Made by a program: the position numbers and the translations under genes
Notes under the pieces: model-generated
Seen by the model: the letters and a program-made list of their open reading frames with translations, nothing else
What the model was told of the DNA's origin: nothing
The model's database searches: none
In this document: one piece after another, positions 24,801-32,690 of the stretch
Layout: each line of letters starts with the position of its first letter
Position numbering within the stretch: position 1 is the stretch's first letter
Assembly (NCBI GenBank): GCA_964443225.1
Contig: CAYUCC010000010.1
Span: 1-64,000 of the forward strand
Direction: 5' to 3'
Origin: SSC4 sp964443225
GTDB taxonomy: Bacteria; Chloroflexota; Anaerolineae; SSC4; Amarolineaceae
DNA length: 64,000 bases

Positions 24801-25520
24801 TCATCGATCGGCGGCGACCTCGTTGGTCAACAGGCCCCAATCGGAGGGTGGCCAGTACGACACCACCGCTTTGCCGATCACGTTTTCCATAGGCAGCGCA
24901 CCCCAAATGTGGGAATCGCTGGAGTTGTTGCGGTTGTCACCCATGACGAAGAGCTGTTCCGCCGGCAGCGTGACCGGTTCCGAGTCGTAGGACCCGGGAC
25001 TGGGACCATAGGGTTCGTCGATGATCTCGCCGTTGACGATCACCTGGCCGCTGCGGACCTCGACCGTATCGCCCGGCACCCCAATCACCCGTTTGATGAA
25101 GTCTCGCGAGGGGTCGCGCGGATAATGGAACACAATCACGTCCCCGCGGGCCGGCTCACCCAGGCGATAGGCCAGTTTGTTGATGATCAGGAACTGACCG
25201 TTGTGGAAGTTCGGTTCCATGCTGATGCCATCGATCCGGTAATTCTGGATGACGGTGCGCACCAGGAAAAAAATGACGAGCGTCAGGACGATGGTCTCGA
25301 CGAGCTCGCGCAGCAGACTGGTCGCGCGCGCGGTCGGTTTCGGATCGGACCCGACAGCTGCTTCGTCGGGGGTGGATTGGCCATCAGGGTGTGATGGCCA
25401 GTCGCTGCTCTCCGCCGACGACGGTGCCAGGGTACTGGCCAACGGTCGTTGAATCACAGCGGGTCTGGCATATCTGACTTCGGTATTGCTGATATCCTCA
25501 GGTGTGCGGTCGATGGTCAC
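24801..25520 (-). CDS. lepB: Signal peptidase I
   Basis: 239 residues. A Ser/Pro-rich cytoplasmic N-terminus (1-~65) is followed by one membrane helix (LVETIVLTLVIFFLVRTV, ~73-90) and the protease domain. The catalytic Ser100 lies in GISMEPN and Lys143 in DFIKRVIGVPGD; the downstream MGDNRNNSSDSHIWG box is also present. It removes signal peptides of exported proteins outside the membrane. It lies directly upstream of rpiB on the same strand with a 23-base gap and appears to be the first gene of the BMC transcript. Confidence 0.95.
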   Translation of the reverse strand: MTIDRTPEDISNTEVRYARPAVIQRPLASTLAPSSAESSDWPSHPDGQSTPDEAAVGSDPKPTARATSLLRELVETIVLTLVIFFLVRTVIQNYRIDGISMEPNFHNGQFLIINKLAYRLGEPARGDVIVFHYPRDPSRDFIKRVIGVPGDTVEVRSGQVIVNGEIIDEPYGPSPGSYDSEPVTLPAEQLFVMGDNRNNSSDSHIWGALPMENVIGKAVVSYWPPSDWGLLTNEVAADR

Positions 25521-25551
25521 GTATTACCCTCACTGCGGCTTTCGCACAAAG

Positions 25552-25580
25552 ATTATATCACCGCCCACAAAAAATCCCAA
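25552..25580 (-). promoter_or_regulatory. Candidate promoter of the lepB-BMC operon
   Basis: On the minus strand, TTGGGA (25580-25575) and a perfect TATAAT (25557-25552) are 17 bp apart and 31 bp before the lepB start. No other good promoter is seen within the operon, which suggests that the BMC genes may depend on read-through from here. Confidence 0.5.
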
Positions 25581-25609
25581 ACTATCGGCCAACGGCCCAG
25601 CCCAGGCAC

Positions 25610-25638
25610 TTGTCAATGACTGACATGTTTGGTATACT
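25610..25638 (+). promoter_or_regulatory. Promoter of the small gene at 25767
   Basis: TTGTCA (25610-25615) and TATACT (25633-25638) with an exact 17-bp spacer, 128 bp upstream of the start codon. It is back to back with the lepB promoter. Confidence 0.6.
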
Positions 25639-25766
25639 GTATTCGACAATGACGCTTGGATTATCACAGATTTTCCACCGGGTGACGGGAGTGCCGGTTA
25701 CGAAAATGCAACCAGTTTTGTTCGACAATGGGTCACATAACCCACTCCGGCATAGAGGAACAAACC

Positions 25767-26153
25767 ATGCCCGCCATTCCGCCGGCTTTATTGCGCCGGC
25801 TTTACGTTGAAGGCAGTCTACGCAACCGCCCCGACGGTTTCGAGTTTATCCTCAGGAATCGACTGGCACCGAGCACGATTCTGAGGCTAGGTCCGCTTAC
25901 AATCGATGACCGTGCCGTTGGGCAGGATTTGGTCCAGATCCAGACCAAACGCAACATGCGGTCCATTACCAGGGTGACCGACAAAGCCCCCCATGATTGG
26001 CCGATCAATACCGAAATAAAACTGATCGTGGCCGGCCGGGCCCTCGAGCCGGGGTCACACCGCCTGGCCTTTGCCATGAGTTTGAAGGAAGTGGGTGAGC
26101 TGACGCTGCGGGTCGAAGATGCACCCGACAACGGAACCACACCGGGCAGTTAA
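25767..26153 (+). CDS. Small conserved-looking protein, function unknown
   Basis: 128 residues starting MPAIPPALLRRLYVEGSLRN. It is soluble and beta-rich, with no signal peptide, and shows RPDGFEFILRNRLAPSTILRLGPLTIDD and a second beta segment near FAMSLKEVGELTLRVEDAP; overall it looks like a small beta-sandwich or barrel. I do not recognise the family with certainty. The ATG at 25767 has GAGGAA 8 bases upstream; an in-frame ATG at 25728 lacks one. It has its own promoter and is followed by a palindromic element, so it is probably monocistronic. Confidence 0.65.
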   Translation: MPAIPPALLRRLYVEGSLRNRPDGFEFILRNRLAPSTILRLGPLTIDDRAVGQDLVQIQTKRNMRSITRVTDKAPHDWPINTEIKLIVAGRALEPGSHRLAFAMSLKEVGELTLRVEDAPDNGTTPGS

Positions 26154-26162
26154 CCGAATACC

Positions 26163-26235
26163 TGAAGAGTCGATCCGAAAACCCTCAAACCCCTTTGACA
26201 AAGAGGGGCTTTCGCAGGTTTTTGGATAGACTCCA
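26163..26235. repeat. Palindromic dispersed element, copy 2
   Basis: Ends GAGTCGATCCGAAAACC and CAGGTTTTTGGATAGACTC are near-perfect inverted repeats, with an inner stem CCCCTTTG/CAAAGAGGGG. It is related to elements at 14898-14973 and 62406-62470. It lies between the small gene and the glycine riboswitch. A TTGACA at 26195-26200 falls inside it, but I could not find a -10 box at proper spacing. Confidence 0.6.
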
Positions 26236-26240
26236 AGCTG

Positions 26241-26470
26241 GACGAACAGCGCGAGAGAGTACCTGGACCCGCCGGTGGCGCAGACCAGGTCGCCGAAGGG
26301 GCACGCCACGCGGACAACCGGGTCCGCCGGACAATCTCTCAGGCAAAGGGATCGCGCTGGGACAGCACTCTGGAGAGTCGACGGGGCGCCCAAATGGGGT
26401 GCCTGCGGTTGCACCGATGGGGCAACCTCCCACCCGCCGCGGTGGGAGAAATCTCTCAGGTGACAGGACA
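26241..26470 (+). promoter_or_regulatory. Tandem glycine riboswitch
   Basis: Two glycine aptamers in series. The first has GCGCGAGAGAG (26249-26259), CGCCGAAGGGGCA (26291-26303) and AATCTCTCAGGCAAA (26333-26347). The second has GGACAGCACTCTGGAGAG (26360-26377), GCACCGATGGGGCAA (26411-26425) and AAATCTCTCAGGTGACAGGA (26450-26469). The conserved purine-rich cores and the short linker are those of the gcvT-type RNA. It lies directly upstream of the glycine cleavage genes and is followed by a terminator hairpin, so it presumably switches those genes on when glycine is plentiful. Confidence 0.95.
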
Positions 26471-26473
26471 GAG

Positions 26474-26522
26474 GGAGCCGGACGTGTCGCATGGTGCTAA
26501 CACGTCCGGCTCCTTTTGTCTT
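26474..26522 (+). terminator. Riboswitch expression-platform terminator
   Basis: A perfect 13-bp stem (26474-26486 with 26501-26513, arm GGAGCCGGACGTG) with a 14-base loop is followed by TTTTGTCTT. Its 5' end directly follows the last aptamer core, so glycine binding can compete with its formation. Confidence 0.85.
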
Positions 26523-26562
26523 GTATCGTGCCACGACATCCGACCGATAGAGGAGGTTGACG

Positions 26563-27669
26563 ATGAATCGAACACAGCTGTACGACCAACATGTGGCGTT
26601 GGGTGGCCGCATGGTCGATTTCGCCGGTTGGGAACTGCCGGTGCAGTATCCCACAGGCCCCACCGAGGAGCACCGGCGCGTCCGCGAGGCGGTCGGCCTG
26701 TTCGATATCGACCACATGGGGCAGGTGGTGGTCGAAGGGCCAGATGCCCTGGCCTTTTTGCAGAAAATTCAGGTCAACGACCTGTCGACACTCGACGTCG
26801 CCGGCGCACGCTACAGCCTGATGTGTTACGCCGACGGCACCGTCGTGGACGATATCTTCGTCTACCGGCTGGCCGAGACCACGTGGTGGGTCATCGTCAA
26901 CGCCGCCAACCGCCAGAAGGACGTCACCTGGCTGCAGAGCCATGCCGCCAGCCTGCGCGTGACGGTCACCGACATCTCGGATGAAACCTATATGCTGGCG
27001 ATCCAGGGTCCCAAAGCCCAACCCGTACTGCAGCAGCTCGTCGATGTCGACCTGGGACAGGTGCCGTTTCACACCTGCCGGCAGGGCCAGCTGCACGATA
27101 TCCCCGTGTTGATTGGCGCCACCGGTTATACAGGCGAGTACGGCTACGAGCTGTTTTTCGCGGCCGACCAGGCGGTCAGGGTGTGGCAAACCCTGCTGGA
27201 AGCCGGGCAGCCGGCGGGCATCCTACCCTGCGGCCTGGCCGCCCGCGACTCGCTGCGTTTCGAGCCCTGCCTGCCCCTCTACGGCCACGAAATCAACGCC
27301 TCGATCGATCCCATCAGCGCGCGCCTGGGGTGGGCCGTCAGTTTCACCAAGGGGGAATTCATCGGGCGCGATGCCCTGCTGAAGATCAAGCTCGAAGGAC
27401 CGGTGCAGCGCCTGGTTGGCTTCGAGATGGTCGACCGCGGCGTGCCGCGCGCCGAATTTCCGGTGGCGGTGAATGGCCACGTGGTCGGGGTCGTCACCAC
27501 CGGTATGAAATCACCGACCACGGACCGCTTCGTCGGCCTGGCCTACGTGCCGGCCGCCCACGCGGCGCTGGACAGTCTCATCGACATCGTGATCCGCGAT
27601 GCGCCGAAACAGGCGCGCGTCGTCAAGACGCCGTTTTACGTCGCCGCTTACCGCCGCAAAGGCAAATGA
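26563..27669 (+). CDS. gcvT: Glycine cleavage system T protein (aminomethyltransferase)
   Basis: 368 residues, normal for GcvT. Starts NRTQLYDQHVALGGRMVDFAGWELPVQY, has LFDIDHMGQVVVEGPDAL and a folate-binding TGYTGEYGYELFF segment. It transfers the methylene carbon from the aminomethyl-lipoyl H protein to tetrahydrofolate, releasing ammonia. AGGAGG lies 6 bases before the ATG at 26563. It is the first gene of the riboswitch-controlled gcv operon. Confidence 0.97.
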   Translation: MNRTQLYDQHVALGGRMVDFAGWELPVQYPTGPTEEHRRVREAVGLFDIDHMGQVVVEGPDALAFLQKIQVNDLSTLDVAGARYSLMCYADGTVVDDIFVYRLAETTWWVIVNAANRQKDVTWLQSHAASLRVTVTDISDETYMLAIQGPKAQPVLQQLVDVDLGQVPFHTCRQGQLHDIPVLIGATGYTGEYGYELFFAADQAVRVWQTLLEAGQPAGILPCGLAARDSLRFEPCLPLYGHEINASIDPISARLGWAVSFTKGEFIGRDALLKIKLEGPVQRLVGFEMVDRGVPRAEFPVAVNGHVVGVVTTGMKSPTTDRFVGLAYVPAAHAALDSLIDIVIRDAPKQARVVKTPFYVAAYRRKGK

Positions 27670-27756
27670 GATCGCCAGGCCGTTTGTATGGCAGCAGCTT
27701 GCCAGAGTTTCGATGGCATTCATCAACACAGTGACTTCTGGAAAGGAGAACGTTGT

Positions 27757-28152
27757 ATGGCTTTCAAACATGATTTGCAGGCGCGTTACGCCCGCACCGA
27801 TGAGTGGGTCCGTCTGGAGGGTGCCGAGGCTGTAGTCGGAATCAGTGACTACGCGCAAGACGCATTGTCCGACGTCGTCTACGTGGAGCTGCCGGAAGTT
27901 GGTGCATCGTTCGCCCAGGGCGAACAGATTGCCAGCGTGGAATCGGTCAAAGCGGCCTCCGAGATCTATGCCCCCATCGCCGGTACGGTCATCGCGGTCA
28001 ATACCGAACTGGAAGACAGGCCTGACCTGGTCAACGAGGACCCCTTTGGCGTCGCCTGGCTGCTGAAGCTCGAACCGGCCGATCCATCGCAGATGGCCAG
28101 CCTGATGGACGCCGCCGCGTATGAAGCATACTGCGCCACGCGGGAGCACTAG
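27757..28152 (+). CDS. gcvH: Glycine cleavage system H protein
   Basis: 131 residues. The lipoyl-bearing lysine is Lys65 in SVESVKAASEIYAP, within the standard H-protein fold (VGISDYAQDALSDVVYVELP at the start). It shuttles the aminomethyl group between P, T and L proteins. The ATG at 27757 follows AAAGGAG; a longer open frame from 27688 lacks family similarity. It lies 87 bases after gcvT. Confidence 0.97.
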   Translation: MAFKHDLQARYARTDEWVRLEGAEAVVGISDYAQDALSDVVYVELPEVGASFAQGEQIASVESVKAASEIYAPIAGTVIAVNTELEDRPDLVNEDPFGVAWLLKLEPADPSQMASLMDAAAYEAYCATREH

Positions 28153-28183
28153 ACTTGCCAGGTCTGCGAGACTTGGCAAGTCT
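28151..28183 (+). other. 15-bp intercistronic hairpin between gcvH and gcvPA
   Basis: AGACTTGCCAGGTCT and AGACTTGGCAAGTCT pair over 15 positions (one G-U) around a 3-base GCG loop, overlapping the gcvH stop codon. No U-tract follows. It could stabilise the gcvT-gcvH part of the message. Confidence 0.6.
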
Positions 28184-28214
28184 TCGATCACCTTGACTAG
28201 CAAGGAGGCATCAG

Positions 28215-29645
28215 ATGATGGGCTACATTCCAAACACCGACAGCGACCGGCAGGCGATGCTCGAGACCATCGGCGTCTCCTCGGTCGCCGACCTCTTTCA
28301 CGATGTCCCCGCCAGCCATCGATTTCCCGAACTGAGACTGCCTGAGCCGGTTTCGGAATTCGAGATTCTGCAGGAGCTGCAGGCGTTGAGTGCCGAGGAC
28401 GTCGACACCAACACCTATGCCTGCTTCCTGGGTGCTGGCGCCTACAATCACTTCGTTCCATCCATCGTGGATGCGATCATCAGCCGCAGCGAGTTCTACA
28501 CGGCGTATACCCCCTACCAGGCCGAAATCAGCCAGGGTACCCTGCAGGCGATCTTCGAGTACCAGAGCATGATCTGTGCCCTGACCGCGATGGAGGTCTC
28601 GAACGCCAGCCACTACGATGGCGCCACGGCGGTGGCCGAAGCGGTGATCATGGCCGCCAACGTGGGCAAACTGAAGCGCAAACGGATCCTCTTTTCACCT
28701 TATGTCAACCCACAGTACCGTATGGTGGCCCGTACCTACACGCAGGGGATGGGACTGCACATCACCGGGGATAGCGCGGGGAATGACCTGGATACGATCG
28801 AGGGTCTCATCGACCCGGATACGGCGGCGGTCATCGTGCAAAACCCCGACTTCCTGGGTCAGGTCTACAGTCCTGAACGGCTGCAGAAGCTCGCGGACAC
28901 GGCGCATGCCGCCGGTGCGCTGTTCGTAGTGGTCGCCGACCCCATCAGCCTGGCACTATTCCAGCCGCCGGCGTACTACGGTGCCGATATCGTGTGCGGT
29001 GAAGGACAGGCCCTGGGCACGCCGCTGAACTTTGGCGGACCCTTCCTCGGCTTTTTTGCCTGTAAGATGGAGCACGTGCGCCGCAGTGCGGGCCGCATCA
29101 CGGGAGAAACGGTCGACGCCCGCGGCAATCGCGGCTACGTCCTGACCCTGAGCACGCGCGAACAGCACATCAAACGCGAACGGGCAACGTCCAACATCTG
29201 TACGAACGTCGCCCTGGTGGCCTTGTCGGCCGCCGTGTACATGTCTGCCATGGGCAAAAATGGCATGCGGCAGGTGGCCGAGCTGTGTTATCACAAATCA
29301 CATTACGCCGCCCGCGAGATTGCGCAGAAGACCCAATTCGAAGTTGTGAATCGGGGACCGTTCTTCAAGGAGTTCGTCGTACGCAGCCCGCGGCCGATCG
29401 GCGAAGTCAACGAGATTCTCCTTGACGAGTACGGCATCATCGGCGGCTACGACCTGACCTGCGATTATCCCGAACTCGGCAATACCATGCTGCTGTGCGT
29501 GACAGAGACGCTCACGCGGCGCGACATCGACGCCCTGGTCGAAGCCCTGGCAGAACTCTCGGCCCACGCCCCGCACGAGGACGAAGCCGAGGCTATTCCT
29601 GACGTGATGGAATCGATCGAAATCGAGCTGGAGGTGGTACCATGA
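28215..29645 (+). CDS. gcvPA: Glycine dehydrogenase (decarboxylating) subunit 1
   Basis: 476 residues, the N-terminal half of the two-subunit P protein. It begins MMGYIPNTDSDRQAMLETIG and has FLGAGAYNHFVPSIVDAI and YTPYQAEISQGTLQAIFEYQ, both hallmarks of GcvPA. With GcvPB it forms the PLP enzyme that decarboxylates glycine and loads the remaining aminomethyl group on GcvH. AAGGAGG lies 7 bases upstream. It overlaps gcvPB by 4 bp. Confidence 0.97.
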   Translation: MMGYIPNTDSDRQAMLETIGVSSVADLFHDVPASHRFPELRLPEPVSEFEILQELQALSAEDVDTNTYACFLGAGAYNHFVPSIVDAIISRSEFYTAYTPYQAEISQGTLQAIFEYQSMICALTAMEVSNASHYDGATAVAEAVIMAANVGKLKRKRILFSPYVNPQYRMVARTYTQGMGLHITGDSAGNDLDTIEGLIDPDTAAVIVQNPDFLGQVYSPERLQKLADTAHAAGALFVVVADPISLALFQPPAYYGADIVCGEGQALGTPLNFGGPFLGFFACKMEHVRRSAGRITGETVDARGNRGYVLTLSTREQHIKRERATSNICTNVALVALSAAVYMSAMGKNGMRQVAELCYHKSHYAAREIAQKTQFEVVNRGPFFKEFVVRSPRPIGEVNEILLDEYGIIGGYDLTCDYPELGNTMLLCVTETLTRRDIDALVEALAELSAHAPHEDEAEAIPDVMESIEIELEVVP

Positions 29646-31153
29646 TCGTGCCAGCCTGTGAGCCAAGACCCGAACCAAGCATCTTCGACCTGAGTTCTGC
29701 CGGCCGGATCGGAGTCAACCTGCCGGCGCTGGACGTGCCAGCGGCCCCCCTGCCTGCCGGTTTCCTCCGGCAGCTCGACGATCTGCCGCTGCCCGAAGTG
29801 GCCGAAATCGACGTCATGCGCCACTTCGTGCGACTCTCACAGAAAAATCACTGCATCGACACTGGGTTCTACCCGCTCGGTTCGTGCACCATGAAGTACA
29901 ATCCTAAGGTCCACGAACGTGCCGCGCGCCTGCCCGGCTTCGTCAACCTGCACCCCATGCAGCCCGCCAGCACCGTCCAGGGTGCCATGCAGCTCATTTT
30001 CGAACTGCAGGTCTACCTGGCCGAAATCAGCGGCTTTGCCGCGGTCAGCCTGCAGCCGGCAGCCGGTGCGCAGGGTGAGCTGGCCGGCGTGCTGATGATG
30101 CGCAACTACCTCCACGATCTTGGCCAAACGCAGCGTACGAAAATCCTGGTGCCTGATTCGGCCCACGGCACCAATCCGGCCTCGACGGCGATGGCCGGCC
30201 TGCAGGCGGTCGAAATCCCAAGTGATGCGCAGGGTAATGTCGACCTGGCCGCGCTGCGGGCGCAGCTGGACACGAACGGCCACGAAATCGTGGGCTTGAT
30301 GCTGACCAACCCCAATACGTTGGGTCTGTTCGAGGCGCACGTGCTCGACATCATCCGCATGGTGCACGACGCCGGCGGCCTGGTGTACGGCGATGGTGCC
30401 AACCTCAACGCGATTCTGGGCATCGCCAAACCGGGTGAACTCGGCTTCGACGTGATGCACTTCAACCTGCACAAGACGTTTACCACGCCCCATGGCGGTG
30501 GTGGCCCCGGCGCAGGTCCAGTGGGCTGCAGTGAGGCGCTGGCCCCCTACCTGCCCGGACCCGTGGTCGCCGTGCGTGCTGGCGAGGACGAAGACGAACT
30601 CGATCTGCTGTGGTACATGCCGCACAAGACAATCGGACGGCTGAAGAGTTTTGCGGGCAACTTCGCCATGCTGGTTCGTGCCTACACGTACATCCGCATG
30701 CTGGGTGCCGAGGGCTTACGCGCAGTAAGCGAAAACGCCGTGCTCAACGCCAATTACCTGCAGGCCAGCCTGAAGGATGTTTTCCCCGTTCCACACGGTG
30801 ATCGCACCTGCATGCACGAGTTCGTTGCCCAGGGCATCATCGACGAGGCGCCCGGCATTCACACCATGGATATTGCCAAACGCCTGATGGACTACGGCAT
30901 CCATCCACCAACCGTCTACTTCCCGCTGATCGTACACGAAGCGCTGATGATCGAACCAACCGAAACCGAGAGCAAGGAGACGCTGGACGCCTTCGTGAAT
31001 ACGATGATCGAAATCAAACAGGAAGCGATCGAGGCACCGGAGCTGCTCAAAGAGGCACCGCACCGCACGCCCGTGGGCCGCCTGGACGAAGTGCGCGCCG
31101 CGCGCGAGCCAAAACTGTGCGATAACGCTGTGCTCAACAGCCTCAAAGGCTGA
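29642..31153 (+). CDS. gcvPB: Glycine dehydrogenase (decarboxylating) subunit 2
   Basis: 503 residues, the C-terminal half of P protein. The pyridoxal phosphate lysine is Lys278 in NLHKTFTTPHGGGGPG, and GFYPLGSCTMKYNPK lies near residue 75-90. The ATG overlaps the gcvPA stop (ATGA), as expected for subunits made in equal amounts. GcvL is not in the window and must be supplied from elsewhere. Confidence 0.97.
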   Translation: MIVPACEPRPEPSIFDLSSAGRIGVNLPALDVPAAPLPAGFLRQLDDLPLPEVAEIDVMRHFVRLSQKNHCIDTGFYPLGSCTMKYNPKVHERAARLPGFVNLHPMQPASTVQGAMQLIFELQVYLAEISGFAAVSLQPAAGAQGELAGVLMMRNYLHDLGQTQRTKILVPDSAHGTNPASTAMAGLQAVEIPSDAQGNVDLAALRAQLDTNGHEIVGLMLTNPNTLGLFEAHVLDIIRMVHDAGGLVYGDGANLNAILGIAKPGELGFDVMHFNLHKTFTTPHGGGGPGAGPVGCSEALAPYLPGPVVAVRAGEDEDELDLLWYMPHKTIGRLKSFAGNFAMLVRAYTYIRMLGAEGLRAVSENAVLNANYLQASLKDVFPVPHGDRTCMHEFVAQGIIDEAPGIHTMDIAKRLMDYGIHPPTVYFPLIVHEALMIEPTETESKETLDAFVNTMIEIKQEAIEAPELLKEAPHRTPVGRLDEVRAAREPKLCDNAVLNSLKG

Positions 31154-31175
31154 TTCTGTGACAAGGGGTTATGTC

Positions 31176-32543
31176 ATGTCTGATTTGTGTACACGTGCCC
31201 TGACGTTCGCACGTGCCAACCAGGTCCGCTTCCTGGAGAACTACAAAACGTTCTTGCGCATCCCATCTGTCTCGACCGATCCCGAACATGCGGCGGATGT
31301 GCAGCGCGCGGCGGCCTGGGTGGCCGACCAGCTCGTCGCCCTGGGGGCCGAGCACGTGCAGATCATGCCCACGCGCCGGCATCCCGTGGTCTACGGTGAC
31401 ATCCTGACCGCCGGCCCTACCGCGCCGACCATCCTGGTGTACGGGCACTACGACGTCCAGCCGGTCGATCCGCTGGCGCTGTGGGAAAGTGCGCCGTTCG
31501 ACCCGGTCGAGCGCGACGACTACATTCATGCACGTGGCGCGTCCGACATGAAGGGCCAGGTCACGGCGACACTCAATGCCATCGAGTCGCTGCAGCGCAG
31601 TGGTGGTTTGCCGGTCAACGTCAAGTTCATGATCGAAGGGGAAGAAGAGATCGGTTCACCCAGCATGGAGAGTTTCCTGGCCGAGAACCAGGCGCTGCTG
31701 GCCAGCGACTTCTCCGTCAATCCCGATGCCGGTGGCCTGGTCGATGACATTCCCACCATCGGTTATGCGCTGCGTGGTCTGTGCTACTACGACCTGCGTG
31801 TCTACGGTCCCAGCCGCGATCTGCACTCGGGCAGCTACGGTGGCGTCGTTCACAACCCGGCGCAGGTACTGAGCGACCTGATTGCGGGCATGCACGATGC
31901 AGAGGGGCGCGTCACACTGCCCGGGTTCTACGACACGGTGCGTCCACTGGACGATGCCGAACGCAGCGACATGGCGCGGCTGCCCTACACCGATACCTTC
32001 TTCCAGGAGCAGGCTGGTGTCACGCAGCTGTGGGGTGAAACGGGCTACAGCGCGGTGGAACGAATCGGTGCGCGGCCCACGCTGGAGGTCAACGGGCTGC
32101 TGTCGGGCTACACCGGCCAGGGATCGAAGACGGTGCTGCCGGCGTGGGCCATGGCCAAAATCTCGATGCGCCTGGTGCCCGATCAACGGCCGGCCGAAGT
32201 CAGGCAGCAGTTCGTGCGGTACCTGGAGACGCATGCGCCGCCCACGGTCCGCTGGGAGATCGAAGACCACACCTCGGCCGATCCGGTGATCACCGACCGC
32301 CACATGCCCGCGGTGAAGGCCCTTTACCGTGCGCTCGCCGACACGTGGGGGGTGGAACCAATCTTCGTGCGGGGGGGTGGTTCGGTGCCGGTCGTGGCCC
32401 AGCTGCGCCAATACCTGGGCGTCGATTCCCTGCTCACCGGCTTCGCCCAGCCCGGCGACCGCATTCATTCACCCAACGAACGCATGCACCTGCCAACCTG
32501 GTATCGCGGGATCGAGGCGATGATTCGGTTTTTGGGGGAATAG
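31176..32543 (+). CDS. M20-family metallopeptidase (dipeptidase)
   Basis: About 455 residues. Di-zinc ligands are visible in VYGHYDVQPVDP (His and Asp), ARGASDMKGQ (Asp), IEGEEEIGSP (catalytic Glu and ligand Glu), and a C-terminal PGDRIHSPNERM (His). The dimerisation domain insert (SRDLHSGSYGG) marks the CNDP/M20F-type group rather than ArgE. Probably a cytosolic dipeptidase. The ATG at 31176 has AAGGGG 7 bases upstream. It lies 22 bases after gcvPB and may be read from the gcv promoter; its products could include glycine, which is a suggestion only. Confidence 0.9.
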   Translation: MSDLCTRALTFARANQVRFLENYKTFLRIPSVSTDPEHAADVQRAAAWVADQLVALGAEHVQIMPTRRHPVVYGDILTAGPTAPTILVYGHYDVQPVDPLALWESAPFDPVERDDYIHARGASDMKGQVTATLNAIESLQRSGGLPVNVKFMIEGEEEIGSPSMESFLAENQALLASDFSVNPDAGGLVDDIPTIGYALRGLCYYDLRVYGPSRDLHSGSYGGVVHNPAQVLSDLIAGMHDAEGRVTLPGFYDTVRPLDDAERSDMARLPYTDTFFQEQAGVTQLWGETGYSAVERIGARPTLEVNGLLSGYTGQGSKTVLPAWAMAKISMRLVPDQRPAEVRQQFVRYLETHAPPTVRWEIEDHTSADPVITDRHMPAVKALYRALADTWGVEPIFVRGGGSVPVVAQLRQYLGVDSLLTGFAQPGDRIHSPNERMHLPTWYRGIEAMIRFLGE

Positions 32544-32550
32544 TACGGCG

Positions 32551-32690
32551 TAGGGGTTGGGGGGCAGGGGTTGGGGGTTGGGGATGACTGCGTGGATATC
32601 TCTCCGTTTTGGATCCTCGGCCCCTAATCCCTAATCCCCAATCCCTAATCCCTATCCCCCAACCCCTGCCCCCTATCCCCCATACTCCCG
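32551..32690. repeat. G-rich / C-rich inverted low-complexity block
   Basis: A GGGGTT-type stretch (32551-32584) and a complementary CCCCTAAT/CCCCAA stretch (32621-32690) form an inverted repeat with a perfect 18-bp core (32560-32577 with 32656-32673). The right arm covers the stop codon of the GH20 gene. It separates convergent genes and may act as a strong bidirectional terminator; both strands could form G-quadruplexes. Confidence 0.8.
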
